DNA of 64,000 nt from Paenibacillus sp. XY044 (GCF_002257645.1 NZ_NQMO01000004.1:496001-560000); one strand, 5' to 3'. Shown: positions 16,552-25,497, counted from the stretch's first letter. Program-made: numbers and translations. Notes: generated by a model not told the origin, from the letters alone.

Positions 16552-19500
16552 ATGGCCAAAGCGCCTGAAGAAGTAAAGGTATGGGAGGAGAGGGTGGAAA
16601 TCCCGACTTACGAGGCAGGCAAGCCCGATCCCAACCCGATGTTTTTGGAGAAGCGCGTGTATCAAGGAAGCTCGGGACGGGTTTACCCGCTGCCGGTCAT
16701 CGATAAAATTTACGACGAGAAAGTTTCGAAATCATACCGCATCGTCTTTCTGGAAAACGAGTATGTGCAAATCCAGGTCATGCCGGAGATCGGCGGACGG
16801 ATTTACCGGGCGATCGACAAGACGAACGGGTACGACTTTGTCTATCATAATCAAGTGATCAAGCCGGCGCTGGTAGGCCTGGCCGGCCCGTGGATTTCCG
16901 GCGGGATCGAATTCAACTGGCCGCAGCATCACCGCCCGAACACGTTCGGCGAGGTGGAGCATACGACCCTACGCAATCCGGACGGGAGCCAAACGGTATG
17001 GGTCGGGGAAATCGACCGCATGTACGGCACCAAAGTGACGACCGGTTTCACCCTGCATCCGGGCAAAGCTTATCTTGAAATTCAGGCCCAGCTGTACAAC
17101 CGGACAGCGGCGCCGCAGACGTTTTTGTGGTGGGCCAACCCGGCGGTCGCAGTCAACGACCACACGCAGTCCGTGTTTCCGCCGGACGTGCACGCGGTGT
17201 TCGACCACGGCAAGCGGGACGTGTCCAAGTTCCCGATCGCCACGGGCACGTATTATAAAATGGACTACTCCGCCGGCGTGGACATTTCCAAATACAGCAA
17301 CATACCCGTGCCCACCTCCTATATGGCCTATCACTCGGATTTTAATTTTGTCGGCGGTTACGACCATGGCGTCGGCGCAGGGCTGCTGCATGTCGCGAAC
17401 AGGCATGTGTCGCCGGGGAAAAAGCAGTGGACCTGGGGACACGGGGAGTTCGGCCAGGCGTGGGACCGCAATTTGACGGACGAGAATGGTCCGTACATCG
17501 AGCTCATGACCGGCGTGTACACCGACAACCAGCCGGACTTCAGCTGGCTCGCGCCGTACGAGGAGAAGAGCCTCAAGCAGTATTTCATGCCGTATAAAAA
17601 GATCGGCCTGGTGAAAAACGCCTCCATCGACGCGGCCGTGAACCTGGAGACGGCGGACGGGCAGGCATCGGTTCAAGTCTATGCCACTTCGGTGTTTGAA
17701 CAGGCGCGCGTGCTGCTGAAGAGCGCCGGACAGATCGTTCTGGACAAAACCGTGAAGCTGTCGCCGAGCGACGTGTTCCAGACGGAAGTGAACATTGGCG
17801 GCGAAGTCCGGGAAGAGGATCTGCGGGTCATCGTGCTGGACACGGACGGAAGGGAGCTGGTTACCTACCGGCCGATGCCGAAAAAGATCGAGCAGGTTCC
17901 CGATCCGGCCAAGGCCATCGAGGCGCCGGAGCAGCTGCCAAGTACCGAAGCGCTGTATCTGGCGGGACTGCATCTGGAGCAGTACCGTCACGCCACCCGT
18001 GAGCCTGAGGCTTACTATTTGGAGGGCTTAAAACGGGATCCCGGCGACATCCGGCTGAACAATGCCTACGGACTGCTGCTGCTGCGGAGGGGATGCTTTG
18101 AGGACAGCGAAGTGTATTTCCGAAAAGCGATCGAGACGCTGACGCGCCATAACGCCAGACCGTATGACAGCGAGCCATTCTATCATCTCGGCCAGACGCT
18201 CAAATGGCAGGGAAGGTTCGAAGAGGCATACGCAGCCTTCTACAAGAGCGTGTGGACGGGAGCATGGCAGGCGGCGGGATACTTTGCCCTGGCGCAGATC
18301 GCCTGCGGGCAGGGGCAGTACGACGAGGCGCTTGAGCTGGTGGACCGTTCCCTGAACGTCCAGTACCGCCATTACAAGGCCCGTCTTCTCAAAAGCGTCA
18401 TCCTGCGGAGGCTGGGCCGTGTCGCGGAGGCCGAGGCGCTCGTGCAGGAGACGATCCGCATCGACCCGGTGGAATTCGCGGCCCGTAACGAGCTGATCGC
18501 CGTATACCGTGAAAGCGGCCGCGCCGGGGAGGCGCAGGAGGCGCTGGACAGCCTGGCGGGTCTCATGCGCGGCGATGCGCACAATTACATCGCCTTGGCT
18601 CAGGACTACGCCGAAGCCGGTCAGTATCGAGACGCGCTGGACATTTTAGGCCGCATCGCGGAACCGGGCCAACCGGGCGTCTACCCGATGATCCGCTATT
18701 ACCAGGCCAACTGGAGCCGGAAGAGCGGACACGTAGAGCAGGCTGCCGCTTATGATGAGCTGGCCGCTGCGGCTGATCCGGCGTACTGCTTCCCGAACAC
18801 GCTGCACGATTACGCCGTGCTCAAGGAAGCGGCGGTGCTGCATCCGGGAGACGCCAAGGCACGGTACTACTTGGGCAACCTGCTCTACGACAAAAAGCGC
18901 CATGCCGAGGCGGTCGCGTGCTGGGAAGCTTCGGTGTCGCTGGACGGCAGCTTTGCGACGCCTTACCGCAATTTGGCGCTCGCCTACTACAACAAGCTGA
19001 ATCGCCCGGACGACGCGCAGCAGGCGCTGGAGACGGCGTTTCGGCTGAACCCGGCCGACGCGCGCGTATTTTACGAGCTGGACCAGCTGCACAAAAAGAT
19101 CGGCCGCGCGCCGGAGTCCCGGCTGCTGGCGCTGGAAGCGCACCGTGAGCTGGTCGAGCTTCGGGACGACCTGTACCTCGAATACTTGACGCTGCACAAC
19201 ACGCTGACCCGGCATGAAGAGGCGCTCAGCCTCATCCTGAAGCGCAATTTCCATCCATGGGAGGGCGGGGAAGGCAAAGTGCCGGCCCAATACGTGACTG
19301 CCCGCGTGGAAATCGCCAAAAGGATGCTGATCGAAGGCCGGGCGGAGGAGGCCGCCGAGCAGCTGCTGCTCGCGAAGCAGTACCCGCAGAACATCGGCGA
19401 GGGCAAGCTGGAAGGCGCCCAGGAGAACAACATCGACTATTACCTCGGCGTCGCGTACGGCCTGCTCGGCCGGCAGGAGGAAGCGCAAGCCGCGCTGCTG

Positions 19501-19893
19501 CAGGCATCGAAAGGGCTTGAGGAGCCGGCCAGCGCCATGTATTATAACGACCAGCCGCCGCACATGATTTTTTACCAGGGCGCGGCCCTGCGCAGGCTGG
19601 GGCGGGAAGCGGAAGCGCGGAGCCGCTTCAACAAGCTGGTCGACTACGGGGAAAAGCATCTGTTCGACCGTCCGCAAATCGATTATTTTGCCGTGTCGCT
19701 TCCTGACTTCCTCGTGTTTGAGGACGATCTGCACAAACGCCACGAATTACACTGCCATTACATGATGGGACTGGGGCAGCTGGGTCTGGGCCGAATTCGG
19801 GAGGCCGAAGAACATTTCCGCCGGGCGCTGGCAATGGAGCCGCATCATCAGGGTGCCGCGCAGCATCTCGAGTTATGCCGGACGGGCATATGA
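16552..19893 (+). CDS. DUF5107 domain protein with long TPR array
   Basis: This 1113-residue protein has no signal peptide. Residues about 35-350 form the DUF5107 domain, a mutarotase-like beta-sandwich, with VMPEIGGRIYRAIDK, WISGGIEFNWPQHH, NPDGSQTVWVGEIDRMYGTK and FLWWANPAV. Residues about 350-450 look like a second beta domain, and from ~455 to the end there are many tetratricopeptide repeats (LGQTLKWQGRFEEAYAAF, YLGNLLYDKKRHAEAV, ALETAFRLNPADARVF). The family is uncharacterised as far as I know. The fold and the neighbours suggest recognition or processing of a sugar chain. A -10/-35 pair is seen upstream, and the mutarotase-fold gene follows 25 bp downstream. Regulation by the divergent AraC protein is inferred. 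Confidence 0.9.
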   Translation: MAKAPEEVKVWEERVEIPTYEAGKPDPNPMFLEKRVYQGSSGRVYPLPVIDKIYDEKVSKSYRIVFLENEYVQIQVMPEIGGRIYRAIDKTNGYDFVYHNQVIKPALVGLAGPWISGGIEFNWPQHHRPNTFGEVEHTTLRNPDGSQTVWVGEIDRMYGTKVTTGFTLHPGKAYLEIQAQLYNRTAAPQTFLWWANPAVAVNDHTQSVFPPDVHAVFDHGKRDVSKFPIATGTYYKMDYSAGVDISKYSNIPVPTSYMAYHSDFNFVGGYDHGVGAGLLHVANRHVSPGKKQWTWGHGEFGQAWDRNLTDENGPYIELMTGVYTDNQPDFSWLAPYEEKSLKQYFMPYKKIGLVKNASIDAAVNLETADGQASVQVYATSVFEQARVLLKSAGQIVLDKTVKLSPSDVFQTEVNIGGEVREEDLRVIVLDTDGRELVTYRPMPKKIEQVPDPAKAIEAPEQLPSTEALYLAGLHLEQYRHATREPEAYYLEGLKRDPGDIRLNNAYGLLLLRRGCFEDSEVYFRKAIETLTRHNARPYDSEPFYHLGQTLKWQGRFEEAYAAFYKSVWTGAWQAAGYFALAQIACGQGQYDEALELVDRSLNVQYRHYKARLLKSVILRRLGRVAEAEALVQETIRIDPVEFAARNELIAVYRESGRAGEAQEALDSLAGLMRGDAHNYIALAQDYAEAGQYRDALDILGRIAEPGQPGVYPMIRYYQANWSRKSGHVEQAAAYDELAAAADPAYCFPNTLHDYAVLKEAAVLHPGDAKARYYLGNLLYDKKRHAEAVACWEASVSLDGSFATPYRNLALAYYNKLNRPDDAQQALETAFRLNPADARVFYELDQLHKKIGRAPESRLLALEAHRELVELRDDLYLEYLTLHNTLTRHEEALSLILKRNFHPWEGGEGKVPAQYVTARVEIAKRMLIEGRAEEAAEQLLLAKQYPQNIGEGKLEGAQENNIDYYLGVAYGLLGRQEEAQAALLQASKGLEEPASAMYYNDQPPHMIFYQGAALRRLGREAEARSRFNKLVDYGEKHLFDRPQIDYFAVSLPDFLVFEDDLHKRHELHCHYMMGLGQLGLGRIREAEEHFRRALAMEPHHQGAAQHLELCRTGI

Positions 19894-19918
19894 CGCCTCA
19901 GACCGAAGGGGTGAGAAG

Positions 19919-20878
19919 GTGAGTTGGACATCGCATCAAATCAACGGCTTTAACGCCTGGACGGGACGCACCCCCGCCATGGAGGTCACCCTGCTGCCGG
20001 AGCTCGGCACCAAAATGATCTCCCTGCGCAACCGCCTGACCGGTCGTGAATGGCTCGCGCCGGCGGACGGACCGCTGGAGAACCGGGGCTACGCCAGCTC
20101 CTTTGCGGACAGCGACGGAAGCGGCTGGGACGAAATGTTCCCGACGGTCAACGTATGCCGGTATCCGGAGCATCCCTGGACGGGAACGGAGCTCCCGGAT
20201 CACGGCGAGGTCTGGTCCATTCCTTGGAAGGTCGAGGCACATGGCGACCGCCTATCGTGCAGCGTGCACGGCGTGAGGATGCCGTACCGGCTTGAGAAGA
20301 CGTATTCTTTTGCAGCGGAGGACCGGCTCAGGATCGACTACCTTGTAACCAACCTCAGCCCGTTCCCGTTTTCGTTCCTGTGGGCGGCCCATCCGCTGCT
20401 GCGGATCAGGGAAGGCATGGAGATCATCGTGCCGGGTGAACTTCGGCAAATTGCCGTCTCCTATTCGGAAGGTGACAGACTTGGGAAGAGGGGGGATCTG
20501 CGGTCGTGGCCGCAGCCTTTCGCGAACCGGCCGGAATGCCGCCTGGACCGCACGGGCCGACGTGAGGAGCGAACGGCCGAGAAGTTTTATTTTACGGGTG
20601 AGCTGCCGGAAGGAACGGCTTCCGTCTATGACCCGGGGAAGCAGGAAGGGATCACCTTTACGTTTCCGCAGGAAAAGGTGCCTTACTTGTCGGTGTGGGC
20701 GAATTACGGCGGATACCAGGGGCAGTACCATCTGGCCCTGGAACCGGCCACGGGCTTCCTGGACGACTTGGCGCATGCCATGGAACGGGAAGCAGCAGCC
20801 ATCGTGGAGGGCGGCGAAACGTATGCGTGGCATTTGGAAGTGGGCTGGATGGGAACCAAAAAACCTGTATCTCCGTAG
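19919..20878 (+). CDS. Aldose 1-epimerase-like (mutarotase-fold) protein
   Basis: This 319-residue protein has the galactose mutarotase fold. H158 in WAAHPLLRI and E275 in LALEPATGFLDD occupy the places of the catalytic His and Glu of aldose 1-epimerases, so it may interconvert sugar anomers or bind a sugar. GTG at 19919 was chosen because GAAGGGGTGAG lies just before it. Upstream ATG codons run inside the DUF5107 gene and have no such site. It starts 25 bp after that gene and ends inside a terminator, so the two form a two-gene operon. Sequence identity to characterised epimerases looks low; substrate unknown. Confidence 0.82.
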   Translation: MSWTSHQINGFNAWTGRTPAMEVTLLPELGTKMISLRNRLTGREWLAPADGPLENRGYASSFADSDGSGWDEMFPTVNVCRYPEHPWTGTELPDHGEVWSIPWKVEAHGDRLSCSVHGVRMPYRLEKTYSFAAEDRLRIDYLVTNLSPFPFSFLWAAHPLLRIREGMEIIVPGELRQIAVSYSEGDRLGKRGDLRSWPQPFANRPECRLDRTGRREERTAEKFYFTGELPEGTASVYDPGKQEGITFTFPQEKVPYLSVWANYGGYQGQYHLALEPATGFLDDLAHAMEREAAAIVEGGETYAWHLEVGWMGTKKPVSP

Positions 20879-20893
20879 GAGTACAGGTTTTTT
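20858..20893. terminator. Bidirectional intrinsic terminator
   Basis: AAAAAACCTGTA (20858-20869) and TACAGGTTTTTT (20882-20893) form a perfect 12-bp stem with a 12-nt loop, flanked by A-run and T-run. It can end both the mutarotase-fold gene and the convergent P450 gene. Confidence 0.9.
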
Positions 20894-20917
20894 GCCATGC
20901 ATGGATGTGAACAACAT

Positions 20918-22042
20918 CTATGTCAAAAGAATCGGCAGCTCCTTCAGCGCGAACATCATCATGCTGTCCATCCGCGTCAGCTCAGCGGAACGGTCGCGGC
21001 GGTATTCGGGAAAACGGGCCAGCAGGGTTTCGATCGCGATTTTGGACTCGAGGCGGGCAAGCTGGGAGCCGAGGCAGTAATGGATGCCGCTGCCCAGTCC
21101 CAGGTGCGGGTTCGGATTGCGGTGGATATTAAATTCCTCCGGACGTTCGAACACCTTCTCGTCATGGTTGGCCGACGCCATCCAGATATGGACGAATTGG
21201 CCTACCTTCATCTCCTGGCCGCCAAGGACGGTATCCTGCTTCACGCGGCGGAACATGACCTGCACCGGTGAGAAATAGCGGAACACTTCCTCCAGCGCGC
21301 CGGGAATAAGGCTGCGGTCGGCAAGCAGCTGCGCACGGACGTCCGGCAGGGTGTCGATGCCGAGCATCGCCGAGGAGATCAGGTTGGTCGTCGTTTCGTT
21401 GCCGGCCACGAGGAGCAGGATGCAGAAGCCGATGATCTCGAGGTCCGTCAGATGCTCATTGTCGATGCGAGCCTCGACCAGCTTGGTGACCAGATCGTCC
21501 TGCGGATGGCGTCTGCGGTCTTCGGCAATTTCGGAGAAGTATTCGCTCATCTCGCGCTGGCACTGATAGAAATCTTCACCGCTGTCTCCGACCAGGGCGT
21601 CGGACCAGGCTTTGAATTGTTCGCGGTGGTCCAGCGACACGCCGAGCATCTCGGCGATGACGACGATCGGCAGCGGGCTGGCAAAATCAGCGATGGCGTC
21701 CATCCGCCCCTTTTTCTCCGCTTCGTCCAGCAGCGAGGTCGTGATCGACTGGATTTTGGGAGCCAGCGACTCGATGACGCGCGGCGTGAACGCCTGGGTC
21801 ACCAGCCGGCGCAGCTGCCGGTGCTTGGGCGGATCCTGCCGCAGAATGCTGTGTTCCAGCGGGTCCTGGGAGTCAGGGAAGGCCGACGAGGAAAAAATAT
21901 CGTGATTCGTAAATACCGTCTTTACATCGTCATATCCGTATACGTCCCAAACTTGTCCGTCGTTGGACTGGACAACGGGGGAATCCCGGCGCATTTTTTT
22001 ATACCACTCCAAAGGCAGCAGTCCATTCTCATTCCATTCCAT
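20918..22042 (-). CDS. Cytochrome P450, YjiB/CYP109-like
   Basis: This 374-residue soluble monooxygenase has the I-helix LLVAGNETTTNLIS, the K-helix EEVFRYFSP (ExxR) and the heme loop GLGSGIHYCLG with axial C323. It resembles bacterial CYP109 enzymes that hydroxylate fatty acids or terpenoids. The usual Phe of the heme motif (FGxGxHxC) is Leu here. The protein is about 20 residues shorter at the N-terminus than typical members, and the ATG lacks a strong ribosome site. It lies downstream of the TetR gene on the same strand, separated by an operator-like dyad at 22217-22232, so repression by that TetR is likely. No ferredoxin or reductase gene is adjacent, so redox partners must come from elsewhere. 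Confidence 0.93.
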   Translation of the reverse strand: MEWNENGLLPLEWYKKMRRDSPVVQSNDGQVWDVYGYDDVKTVFTNHDIFSSSAFPDSQDPLEHSILRQDPPKHRQLRRLVTQAFTPRVIESLAPKIQSITTSLLDEAEKKGRMDAIADFASPLPIVVIAEMLGVSLDHREQFKAWSDALVGDSGEDFYQCQREMSEYFSEIAEDRRRHPQDDLVTKLVEARIDNEHLTDLEIIGFCILLLVAGNETTTNLISSAMLGIDTLPDVRAQLLADRSLIPGALEEVFRYFSPVQVMFRRVKQDTVLGGQEMKVGQFVHIWMASANHDEKVFERPEEFNIHRNPNPHLGLGSGIHYCLGSQLARLESKIAIETLLARFPEYRRDRSAELTRMDSMMMFALKELPILLT

Positions 22043-22216
22043 GAAGCAACACCGTCGCTTTCTTTTTAGATGATTGAACCCTGATTTTCGGTAAAACCGA
22101 CTTCTCGTTCATTTAGATGGAAACTTCCGATAAATGAGGTCTGTCTGCTAGATCTGGTCGTTTTTCTAGATGGGATGATTTTCAAATGGCTCCGGTTAAT
22201 GTTTTTTAATCCTTTG

Positions 22217-22232
22217 AACTGACTGGTCAGTT
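22217..22232. promoter_or_regulatory. TetR operator candidate upstream of the P450 gene
   Basis: The dyad AACTGAC-TG-GTCAGTT lies in the 215-bp gap between the tetR and P450 genes. The same core CTGACTGGTCAG occurs at 22887-22898 upstream of tetR, and nothing similar was noticed elsewhere. Confidence 0.75.
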
Positions 22233-22242
22233 TGGTGTGTGC

Positions 22243-22282
22243 AAAAAAAGGTCCTGCTTAATCAAGCGACTTAAACAGACCT
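22243..22282 (-). terminator. Intrinsic terminator of the tetR gene
   Basis: On the minus strand AGGTC-TGTTTAA pairs with TTAAGCA-GGACCT, followed by seven T. The left arm lies within the last codons of tetR. Confidence 0.7.
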
Positions 22283-22836
22283 TCGGCAACCACTGTGAAT
22301 ACGAAGCTTTCCAAGTCCTCGCGGCCGTACTCCTCCTGGTGGCTCAAGTAATAGTTGCATGTGCTTTCCAGCATGCCGATCGTGCTGGCTGCAGCCAGGT
22401 CCGCATCGACGTCGCGCATGATGCCGCCCTCGCACTGGGCCTCTTTGAGAATGCCGGCCAGAAAACTTAAATGCTCGCGGCGGAGCTGCTTCAGCTCATC
22501 CAGCACATCGGGCTCGATGCCGTTGGAAATTTCGTTGAATACGATATGGGCAAAATGGCGGGAGTCCAGGAACAAATCCAGATGGTGGCGGAGAACCCGA
22601 AGAATCTGCTCCTTGATCGGGAGCTCTGAGCTTAGGTCGGTCTTCGTCCGCTCCATGATGTCCTCGAATCCGGCTTTCACCACGGCTTTAAACAGCTGTG
22701 ATTTTCCCGGAAAGTTGTAGTACAGGGTCCCTTTGGCGACCTGCGCCTGCTGGGCGATCTCATCCATGCTGGCACGGTGATAGCCGTATTCGGAGAAGAC
22801 GCGGGTGGCGGCGTGGATAATCTTGTCTTTGCTCAC
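22258..22836 (-). CDS. TetR-family transcriptional repressor
   Basis: This 192-residue protein has an N-terminal HTH (about 8-50) reading IIHAATRVFSEYGYHRASMD, then AQQAQVAKGTLYYNFPGKSQLF, the standard TetR recognition helix. The C-terminal ligand domain is helical. It starts at GTG with an AAGGA site further upstream than usual. Matching 12-bp dyads lie upstream of its own start (22887) and upstream of the P450 gene (22217), which supports autoregulation and control of the P450, with induction by a small hydrophobic ligand inferred. Confidence 0.92.
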   Translation of the reverse strand: MSKDKIIHAATRVFSEYGYHRASMDEIAQQAQVAKGTLYYNFPGKSQLFKAVVKAGFEDIMERTKTDLSSELPIKEQILRVLRHHLDLFLDSRHFAHIVFNEISNGIEPDVLDELKQLRREHLSFLAGILKEAQCEGGIMRDVDADLAAASTIGMLESTCNYYLSHQEEYGREDLESFVFTVVAEGLFKSLD

Positions 22837-22886
22837 GGTGGTGTATCGGTCCTTTCCTTCTCATTCATCATTTGGATGGTTTTAAT

Positions 22887-22898
22887 CTGACTGGTCAG
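22887..22898. promoter_or_regulatory. TetR operator candidate upstream of tetR
   Basis: The perfect dyad CTGAC-TG-GTCAG lies 51 bp upstream of the tetR start codon and shares 14 continuous bases (CTGACTGGTCAGTT) with the site before the P450 gene. Confidence 0.75.
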
Positions 22899-23057
22899 TT
22901 CAAAAACAACATAACATGCTGGGAAAATTTAGTCAACTGATCTCTTCACGGATGAAGGGGGCGTCCGATTTTAACGGTATGAGATGGAATGAAACATGAT
23001 ATGTTATACTGAGCATAAATTCAATTTAGGAGTGATCTTCTGAGAAAACACAAGCCC

Positions 23058-23351
23058 ATGTCGTTTGACGATCTGCTGTTGGAATTGAAAGGCCAAAAAT
23101 CGGCGCAGGATGATACCGGCCGCATTGCCCTTGACAAGCTTTTAAACGACTCGTTTATGCGTAAGTATTCGGCGTTTGCCAGCTTTCAGGCTTTTTTGGA
23201 GAAGGGTAATTTTCAGGCGGAAACCCATGAGGATATGAATAAGATTCAGGGTGAGCTGCTGGACCGGCACGTCTCCAGGGAGACGGACTTTAACGATTGG
23301 AAATCGATGCTGGACCAAGCGAATGCGGATTATGCCGCGAATAACAGGTAG
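23058..23351 (+). CDS. Small cytoplasmic protein of unknown function
   Basis: This is a 97-residue, mostly helical, charged protein (MSFDDLLLELKGQKSAQDD, then SAFASFQAFLEKGNFQ and HVSRETDFNDWKSMLDQA). No membrane segment or known domain was recognised. The ATG at 23058 has no ribosome site close by. An ideal AGGAG lies at 23028-23032, seven nt before an in-frame CTG at 23040, which would add six residues. The gene stands alone and ends before a terminator at 23384. Confidence 0.75.
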   Translation: MSFDDLLLELKGQKSAQDDTGRIALDKLLNDSFMRKYSAFASFQAFLEKGNFQAETHEDMNKIQGELLDRHVSRETDFNDWKSMLDQANADYAANNR

Positions 23352-23383
23352 CCTATCTTGCGATTCGCGTGGATAGATCAAGG

Positions 23384-23417
23384 AGAGGACCGAGCTTTGC
23401 GCTTGCTCCTCTTTTTT
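23384..23417 (+). terminator. Intrinsic terminator after the 97-residue protein gene
   Basis: AGAGGA-CCGAGC pairs with GCTTG-TCCTCT (one mismatch, one G-T pair) around TTTGC, followed by TTTTTT. Confidence 0.7.
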
Positions 23418-23537
23418 GTGGTCGTTCATCGTTATTCATCATCATCAACTTAACTCTTTCTTAAGGATTGTCTTTAACTTCTCTTTCGTTTTCGCTCCTA
23501 TACTGGGCTTATCGTTACAAGAGGAGGAATTCAATTC

Positions 23538-25043
23538 ATGATGGAGTGTAAAGAAAAGCGGCGGTCCGTGGCTCCCCTTTCCCGGAAAATCATGCTCGTG
23601 CTGCTTATGACTGCCGTTTTTACAGGAGCTTATACCCGTTTGGCATCAGCAGACCCTAAGCTTGAGGCGAGCCGTGAGGATCAGATCGACCGGTTCATCG
23701 AGACCCGCATGCATCAGAACCGGATTCCCGGATTGTCTGTTGCGATCGTACATGATAGCGAAGTCGTTTATGCCAAAGGGTACGGTCAAACGGGAGGCGG
23801 GGCAGCCGTTACGCCGGACACGCCGTTTCCGGTCGCGTCCCTGAGCAAGTCGATCACGGCGCTGGCGGTCATGCAGCTGGTTGAAGCCGGGAAAATCCGG
23901 CTGGATGACAAGGCGGCGGACATTCTCCCGTCCTTCGTGATGGAGGATCCAAGGGGGAAGGAAATTACGGTGCGGCAGCTGCTGAACCAGACGAGTGGTC
24001 TGGCCGACAACGTCTTTCCGGAAATGGCTTTTTCCACGCAGCCGGCCTCGCTCGGCGAATCGATCGCCCGGTTGAAGAAGGTCAAGCTCGCCAGTGACCC
24101 AGGACAGGCGTTTCATTACCACAATACCAATTATCAGCTGCTCGCACTGATCGTGGAGACGGTGAGCAAGGAGCATTTTCCGGACTATTTGCAGGAGCAT
24201 ATCTTTGCTCCGCTGCACATGGATCGTTCCACGGACGCTGCATTGACCGGTTCCTTCAAAGAACCGGGGCACATGCTGCTTTATGGACAGCCGATAGCCT
24301 TCAAAGAACCGGATTGGTTCGTTGAGGGAGCAGCGGGTAATGTCTCGACGGCAAATGATATGGCGCGGTGGCTGATGCTGCAGCTGGGCGAGGGAACTAA
24401 CGGGGGAGCCCACCTTCTCAGTCCGGAGGGCATCGCGACGATGCGCAAGGTTCCCGCCGGCGTGGACAGCCGTTACGGCATGGGATGGACGGTGGACGGT
24501 GCAAGGGTGAGCCATAACGGTATTTTGTGGACGTATCAGGCGGATCAGCTGCTGATGCCGGAGAGCGGGTACGGAATCGTGATCCTGTTTGGCAGCGGGC
24601 TGAATGCGCTGGTCAACTACGGAGCCTTTGCTTCAGGAATTGCCGACATTTTGAACGGGGAGGAGCCGCCGAAGTCAGCGATTTCCGTAGGAATGATTGA
24701 AGCGGGAATCGCACTTGTGACCCTGCTGACGATCCTGCTGTGGGTGCGGGGATTCTTTTTCCGCTGGGAGCGGTGGCAACAAAAGGCCCGGAAGCGCCGC
24801 ATTTGGCTGACCTCGCTGCGGATGCTCGTCACCTTGATCCCGCTTGCGCTCTTCATCAGCCTGCCGCAGATTCTGACGTTTGTTGGGGGTGGCAGAGTGC
24901 TGAAATGGGAGCAAATTTTCCTGCTGATGCCGAGTATCGTGATTTGGCTGGCGCTGCTGTCGGCGTTTGGCGCGATCGGCTTCGTCCGCAAGGCCTTCTG
25001 CATATATACGATATTACGGGGAGACCAAAAAGCCCAGGCCTGA
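23538..25043 (+). CDS. Membrane serine hydrolase, beta-lactamase class C/PBP4* fold
   Basis: This 501-residue protein has an N-terminal export segment (about 15-38, KIMLVLLMTAVFTGAYTRLA). The catalytic domain has the nucleophile S101 and K104 in VASLSKS, Y194 and N196 in HYHNTNY, and the third-motif region after HNGILWTY. Three hydrophobic segments at the C-terminus (near 385-408, 430-450 and 465-488) anchor the domain outside the membrane. Family members are D-amino-acid peptidases, esterases or penicillin-binding-like proteins. True beta-lactamase activity cannot be assumed. RBS AGAGGAGG precedes ATG. It is monocistronic, ending in a hairpin shared with the convergent HxlR gene region. Confidence 0.88.
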   Translation: MMECKEKRRSVAPLSRKIMLVLLMTAVFTGAYTRLASADPKLEASREDQIDRFIETRMHQNRIPGLSVAIVHDSEVVYAKGYGQTGGGAAVTPDTPFPVASLSKSITALAVMQLVEAGKIRLDDKAADILPSFVMEDPRGKEITVRQLLNQTSGLADNVFPEMAFSTQPASLGESIARLKKVKLASDPGQAFHYHNTNYQLLALIVETVSKEHFPDYLQEHIFAPLHMDRSTDAALTGSFKEPGHMLLYGQPIAFKEPDWFVEGAAGNVSTANDMARWLMLQLGEGTNGGAHLLSPEGIATMRKVPAGVDSRYGMGWTVDGARVSHNGILWTYQADQLLMPESGYGIVILFGSGLNALVNYGAFASGIADILNGEEPPKSAISVGMIEAGIALVTLLTILLWVRGFFFRWERWQQKARKRRIWLTSLRMLVTLIPLALFISLPQILTFVGGGRVLKWEQIFLLMPSIVIWLALLSAFGAIGFVRKAFCIYTILRGDQKAQA

Positions 25044-25063
25044 TTCAGTGCCTGAGCTTTTTT
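25027..25063 (+). terminator. Intrinsic terminator after the serine hydrolase gene
   Basis: AAAAGC-AGGC pairs with GCCT-GCTTTTTT around a ten-base loop. The stem starts inside the last codons of the gene. Confidence 0.75.
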
Positions 25064-25092
25064 CTTGTGACAGTTCCGTAGCTGCGGGCTGC

Positions 25093-25437
25093 TTAAGTCC
25101 AGCGGGCCGCCCACAGCTTCATTTCGTGACAAATGACATGCAGGTCCTGTCCCTTGGGCGTGAGCGAGTACTCCACCGTCACCGGTACGGTAGGGAACAC
25201 TTCCCGCTCCAGCACACCCTGTTCCTCCAAATGGCGCAGCGTACTGGTCAAGGCGCGGGGGCTCACGCTTGGAATCCGGCGCTGCAGCTCACCGAAGCGA
25301 AGAGTGCCGCAGAACAGCTCGCGGATGACGAGAAAGGCCCACTTTCCGCCCAGCACATCCAGTGTTCTCTCAATGTTGCATTCGATATGTTCCGGGTTTT
25401 TCGGAATGTAACTGCTCGCTTTTTTGACTGTTTCCAT
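25093..25437 (-). CDS. HxlR-family winged-helix regulator
   Basis: This 114-residue protein shows the family signature CNIERTLDVLGGKWAFLVIRELF, then RFGELQRRIPSVSPRALTSTLRHLEEQG (recognition helix) and the wing EYSLTPKGQDL. HxlR/HypR/YodB proteins are small dimers that often respond to reactive electrophiles through cysteine. Here a single Cys near residue 20 sits in the conserved position. AAGGAGG precedes ATG. It is divergent from an aldo-keto reductase, with a palindrome between the two genes, and probably controls that gene and itself. Confidence 0.92.
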   Translation of the reverse strand: METVKKASSYIPKNPEHIECNIERTLDVLGGKWAFLVIRELFCGTLRFGELQRRIPSVSPRALTSTLRHLEEQGVLEREVFPTVPVTVEYSLTPKGQDLHVICHEMKLWAARWT

Positions 25438-25462
25438 AGACTCTCCTCCTTATATGTATATA

Positions 25463-25497
25463 ACTATACTCTATATAGTATCTACCCTTGATATAAT
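25463..25497 (+). promoter_or_regulatory. Palindrome and -10 element between HxlR and reductase genes
   Basis: ACTATA-CTCTA-TATAGT (25463-25479) is a perfect 6-bp-arm palindrome, a typical size for an HxlR operator. A TATAAT (25492-25497) just downstream suits the rightward reductase promoter, so a bound regulator would cover the -35 region. Confidence 0.55.

Noticed and set aside
23538..25043. Calling the serine hydrolase a beta-lactamase resistance gene
   Set aside because: The fold and SxxK/YxN motifs are shared with peptidases and esterases, and the C-terminal membrane segments fit non-resistance members.
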